Part shown: piece by piece, positions 6,152 to 8,043 of the stretch
Numbering within the stretch: the stretch's first letter is position 1
How the letters are laid out: every line of letters begins with the position of its first letter
Source: Bacteroidales bacterium
GTDB lineage: Bacteria > Bacteroidota > Bacteroidia > Bacteroidales > 4484-276
Length of the DNA stretch: 8,043 nt
NCBI GenBank assembly: GCA_029939965.1
Contig: JAOZRY010000113.1
Location: 1-8,043, forward strand
Reading direction: 5' to 3'
Made by a program: the position numbers and the translations under genes
The notes under the pieces: generated by a model
Told to the model about the DNA's origin: nothing
The model's database searches: none
Seen by the model: the letters and a program-made list of their open reading frames with translations, nothing else

Positions 6152-6673
6152 TTAGAATAATTCCTGTACTTCTTTTTTGATGACCATAATAGCAGCATTA
6201 ATGTGATTTATTTTTGCCGACATCTCATTTTCAATTACAGCTATGGCAAGCTCGTTTGCTGATGCATTTGCATCAAGCCTTTCTGCTGAATCATTTACAA
6301 GTATAATAATCCACATTCGTGCATGGTCAACCAATTCCCAGGATTTGGCCGAAATGTAAAGTTGCTGAATCAAATTATGTTCATATTCATTTCTTATGTT
6401 TTCGAGGAGCATCTGTTGATAATCGGAGGCAGGTATGTCGGGAGGTGTATTTCTTAGCAACAATTGGTCAGGGCTTATCCGTTCCAGGAAAAGCAACAGT
6501 CTTTCATAAGCCTGTAGCCTTACTTTGAGCAACGAGGAAGTTGATTCCTGTCTGTATTTTTCTGATAATCGCCATCTTTCCTGTTTCAAAAAATTTGTTA
6601 CCAACCACCATGTTGTAAAAAATACAATCAGGGATGGAATAATATATTTGATGATTTCCATAAGTTCATTCAT
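6152..6673 (-). CDS. Membrane-anchored hypothetical protein, helical cytoplasmic domain
   Basis: The protein has 173 residues from ATG 6671-6673. One strong membrane segment near the N-terminus (IIPSLIVFFTTWWLVTNFL) is followed by a charged linker (KQERWRLSEKYRQE). The rest is a mostly helical soluble part that includes RLQAYERLLLFLERISP and EYEHNLIQQLYISAKSW. The amphipathic helices suggest a coiled-coil or bundle facing the cytoplasm, with the N-terminus as anchor. Bacteroidota commonly carry proteins with this look and the QAYERL..FLERI signature (from memory), and I know of no function. A GTG at 6686-6688 would add five residues. ATG is preferred because AAGGA lies seven bases before it, a rare good Shine-Dalgarno match here. 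It is divergent from the aminotransferase and has no operon partner. A perfect AGCCCGGGCT lies just after the stop. Confidence 0.82.
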   Translation of the reverse strand: MNELMEIIKYIIPSLIVFFTTWWLVTNFLKQERWRLSEKYRQESTSSLLKVRLQAYERLLLFLERISPDQLLLRNTPPDIPASDYQQMLLENIRNEYEHNLIQQLYISAKSWELVDHARMWIIILVNDSAERLDANASANELAIAVIENEMSAKINHINAAIMVIKKEVQELF

Positions 6674-6746
6674 CTCATTTTCCTTCACTAAAATTCATTA
6701 TTGATTTGGCTGTAAAAAATTGTAATTTGAATAATATCTAGAATTG

Positions 6747-6754
6747 CAAAAATA
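6747..6754 (-). promoter_or_regulatory. Promoter -7 box of the membrane-anchored protein gene
   Basis: The minus strand reads TATTTTTGCAAT, a full match to TAnnTTTG, ending 73 bases before the ATG at 6673. It is the same 12-mer as the box at 4071. No TTG -33 box is evident. Confidence 0.48.
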
Positions 6755-6802
6755 GCTAATAAAATGAACCTTTCGAGGGAGTAATTGTAGAACATATTTT
6801 CA

Positions 6803-6810
6803 TACTTTTG
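6803..6810 (+). promoter_or_regulatory. Promoter -7 box of the aminotransferase gene
   Basis: TACTTTTGCGCT matches TAnnTTTG and ends 35 bases before the ATG at 6846. A TTG at 6785-6787 leaves a 15-bp spacer, slightly shorter than usual. With the minus-strand box at 6747-6754 it forms a compact pair of divergent promoters. Confidence 0.55.
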
Positions 6811-6845
6811 CGCTCATTTCAATTGTTAGTCGAAAAACAGTAACT

Positions 6846-8043
6846 ATGAATACAAACCATTTATCAGATAGGGTAAACAGTCTTTCAGAATCTGCCACAC
6901 TGGCAATGACAAGACGCAGCAGGGAATTAAAAGAATCAGGTAATGATGTGATAAACCTGAGTATTGGAGAACCGGATTTTAATACCCCCGAATGTATTAA
7001 AGAAGAGGCCATTAAGGCTATCAACAACAATATCACACACTATCCGCCAGTAGCTGGTTATAAGGAATTGAAAGCTGCCATTTCTGAAAAGTTTAAAAAT
7101 GAAAACAATCTTGAATACAGCCTTGAACAAATTGTGGTTTCAAGCGGAGCCAAACAATCAATTGCCAATACAATACTTTGTTTGGTAAATCCCGGCGATG
7201 AAGTGCTGATTCCTGAGCCATATTGGGTTTCCTATCCTGAGATGGTGAAAATGGCCGGTGGAATACCTGTTTTCATTTCTTCAAAAATGGAAAACGATTT
7301 CAAGGTTACAGCCGATGATGTGAAGAAATTAATTTCACCTCGCTCCAAGGTGTTTTTATTTAGTTCACCATGCAATCCTTCGGGGTCAATTTTTTCGAAG
7401 GATGAGTTAAAGGCTCTGGCCGAAGTGCTGGCTGAAAAGGAAGATTTGTATGTGATTAGCGATGAAATTTATGAACAGATAAATTTTAGTGGGAAACATG
7501 AAAGCATTGCACAGTTTGGTTTTATTAAGGATCGCGTGATAACTGTAAATGGGGTTTCCAAAGGATTTGCTATGACCGGTTGGCGCATTGGCTATGTGGG
7601 AGCACCATTGCATATTGCAAAAGCCTCCAATACTCTTCAGGGGCAATATACATCCGGGCCGTCATCTATTTCGCAAATGGCAGCACTTAAAGCCATAAAA
7701 ACAGGGTCATTGGCAATAACCGATGTACAGGAAATGAAACTTGCTTTTAGACAAAGAAGAGATTTTTTAATTGAAAAGCTTCATAAAATTCCCGGCATCC
7801 ATATCAATATTCCTGAAGGTGCATTTTATATTTTTCCGGATGTTTCATCGTATTATGGAAAAAGAAATGGGGAAGTAGTTATAAACAACGGAATGGATTT
7901 GTGTATGTATCTTCTTGATAAAGTACATGTTGCCCTTGTACCCGGAGCTGCGTTTGGTAGTCCCAATCATATCCGGATTTCGTATGCTACCTCCATACAT
8001 GAACTCGAAAGAGCCACAGATCGTATTAAAAATGCCCTTGCTG
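6846..8043 (+). CDS. Class I PLP-dependent aminotransferase (aspartate aminotransferase type), 3' end beyond window
   Basis: The frame is open for 399 codons to the right edge with no stop. This is close to full family length (about 395-400), so only a few residues are probably missing. The enzyme moves an amino group between an amino acid and a 2-oxo acid using pyridoxal phosphate, in the cytoplasm. Expected residues are present: Tyr66 in HYPPVAGY, Asn177 in SSPCNPSG, Asp206 and Tyr209 in SDEIYE, the PLP lysine Lys239 in VSKGFAMTGWRIGY, Arg247 eight residues later, and Arg377 in IRISYATS, which binds the substrate carboxylate. The opening (LSDRVNSLSESATLAMTRRSRELK) and NLSIGEPDFNTP place it with the bacterial type Ib AspC group. 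Aspartate as substrate is likely but not proven, since relatives also use aromatic amino acids or prephenate. The start ATG lies 35 bases after its own promoter box. Confidence 0.93.
   Translation, partial: MNTNHLSDRVNSLSESATLAMTRRSRELKESGNDVINLSIGEPDFNTPECIKEEAIKAINNNITHYPPVAGYKELKAAISEKFKNENNLEYSLEQIVVSSGAKQSIANTILCLVNPGDEVLIPEPYWVSYPEMVKMAGGIPVFISSKMENDFKVTADDVKKLISPRSKVFLFSSPCNPSGSIFSKDELKALAEVLAEKEDLYVISDEIYEQINFSGKHESIAQFGFIKDRVITVNGVSKGFAMTGWRIGYVGAPLHIAKASNTLQGQYTSGPSSISQMAALKAIKTGSLAITDVQEMKLAFRQRRDFLIEKLHKIPGIHINIPEGAFYIFPDVSSYYGKRNGEVVINNGMDLCMYLLDKVHVALVPGAAFGSPNHIRISYATSIHELERATDRIKNALA

Overview
The window looks like chromosomal DNA of a Bacteroidota member, probably of the Bacteroidales/Marinilabiliales type (inference). 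The clues are the AT-rich sequence with weak or absent Shine-Dalgarno sites, repeated promoter boxes of the form TAnnTTTG, a type IX secretion (T9SS) C-terminal sorting-domain remnant, and a Bacteroidota-style DUF5723-like outer-membrane protein. Almost everything is ordinary housekeeping sequence. I see no CRISPR array, no intact mobile element and no convincing new multi-gene system.

Layout. Positions 1-240 hold the possible tail of a plus-strand gene (stop at 81-83), a weak terminator, and a perfect 36-bp palindrome that can terminate transcription in both directions. Positions 238-436 (minus) hold the last part of a T9SS sorting domain. Its body is missing and it carries an apparent one-base frameshift; it is joined directly to the 3' end of lptG. 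Positions 437-1800 (minus) are a two-gene unit: a 78-residue unknown protein followed by the LPS-export permease lptG. A tRNA-His(GTG) gene (2089-2163, minus) follows with its own promoter and a strand-polarised terminator. Next is a 502-residue exported beta-rich DUF5723-like protein (2337-3845, minus) that starts at a non-ATG codon. Divergent from it is a long-chain acyl-CoA synthetase (4106-5893, plus). The gap 5894-6151 carries three copies of a 16-bp motif in direct and inverted orientation. It is followed by a 173-residue membrane-anchored unknown protein (minus). Divergent from that is a class I PLP-dependent aminotransferase (6846 to the right edge, plus), cut by the window end.

How the genes relate. 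The short minus-strand unit and lptG are probably co-transcribed and serve the cell envelope. The acyl-CoA synthetase activates fatty acids for lipid synthesis or degradation. The aminotransferase belongs to amino-acid metabolism. No functional link between these transcription units is evident. Five of the units share a very similar -7 promoter element (TAnnTTTGC, usually followed by AA), 27-73 nt before the start codon or RNA. This element is the most useful regulatory signal in the window and also settles the start of the acyl-CoA synthetase.
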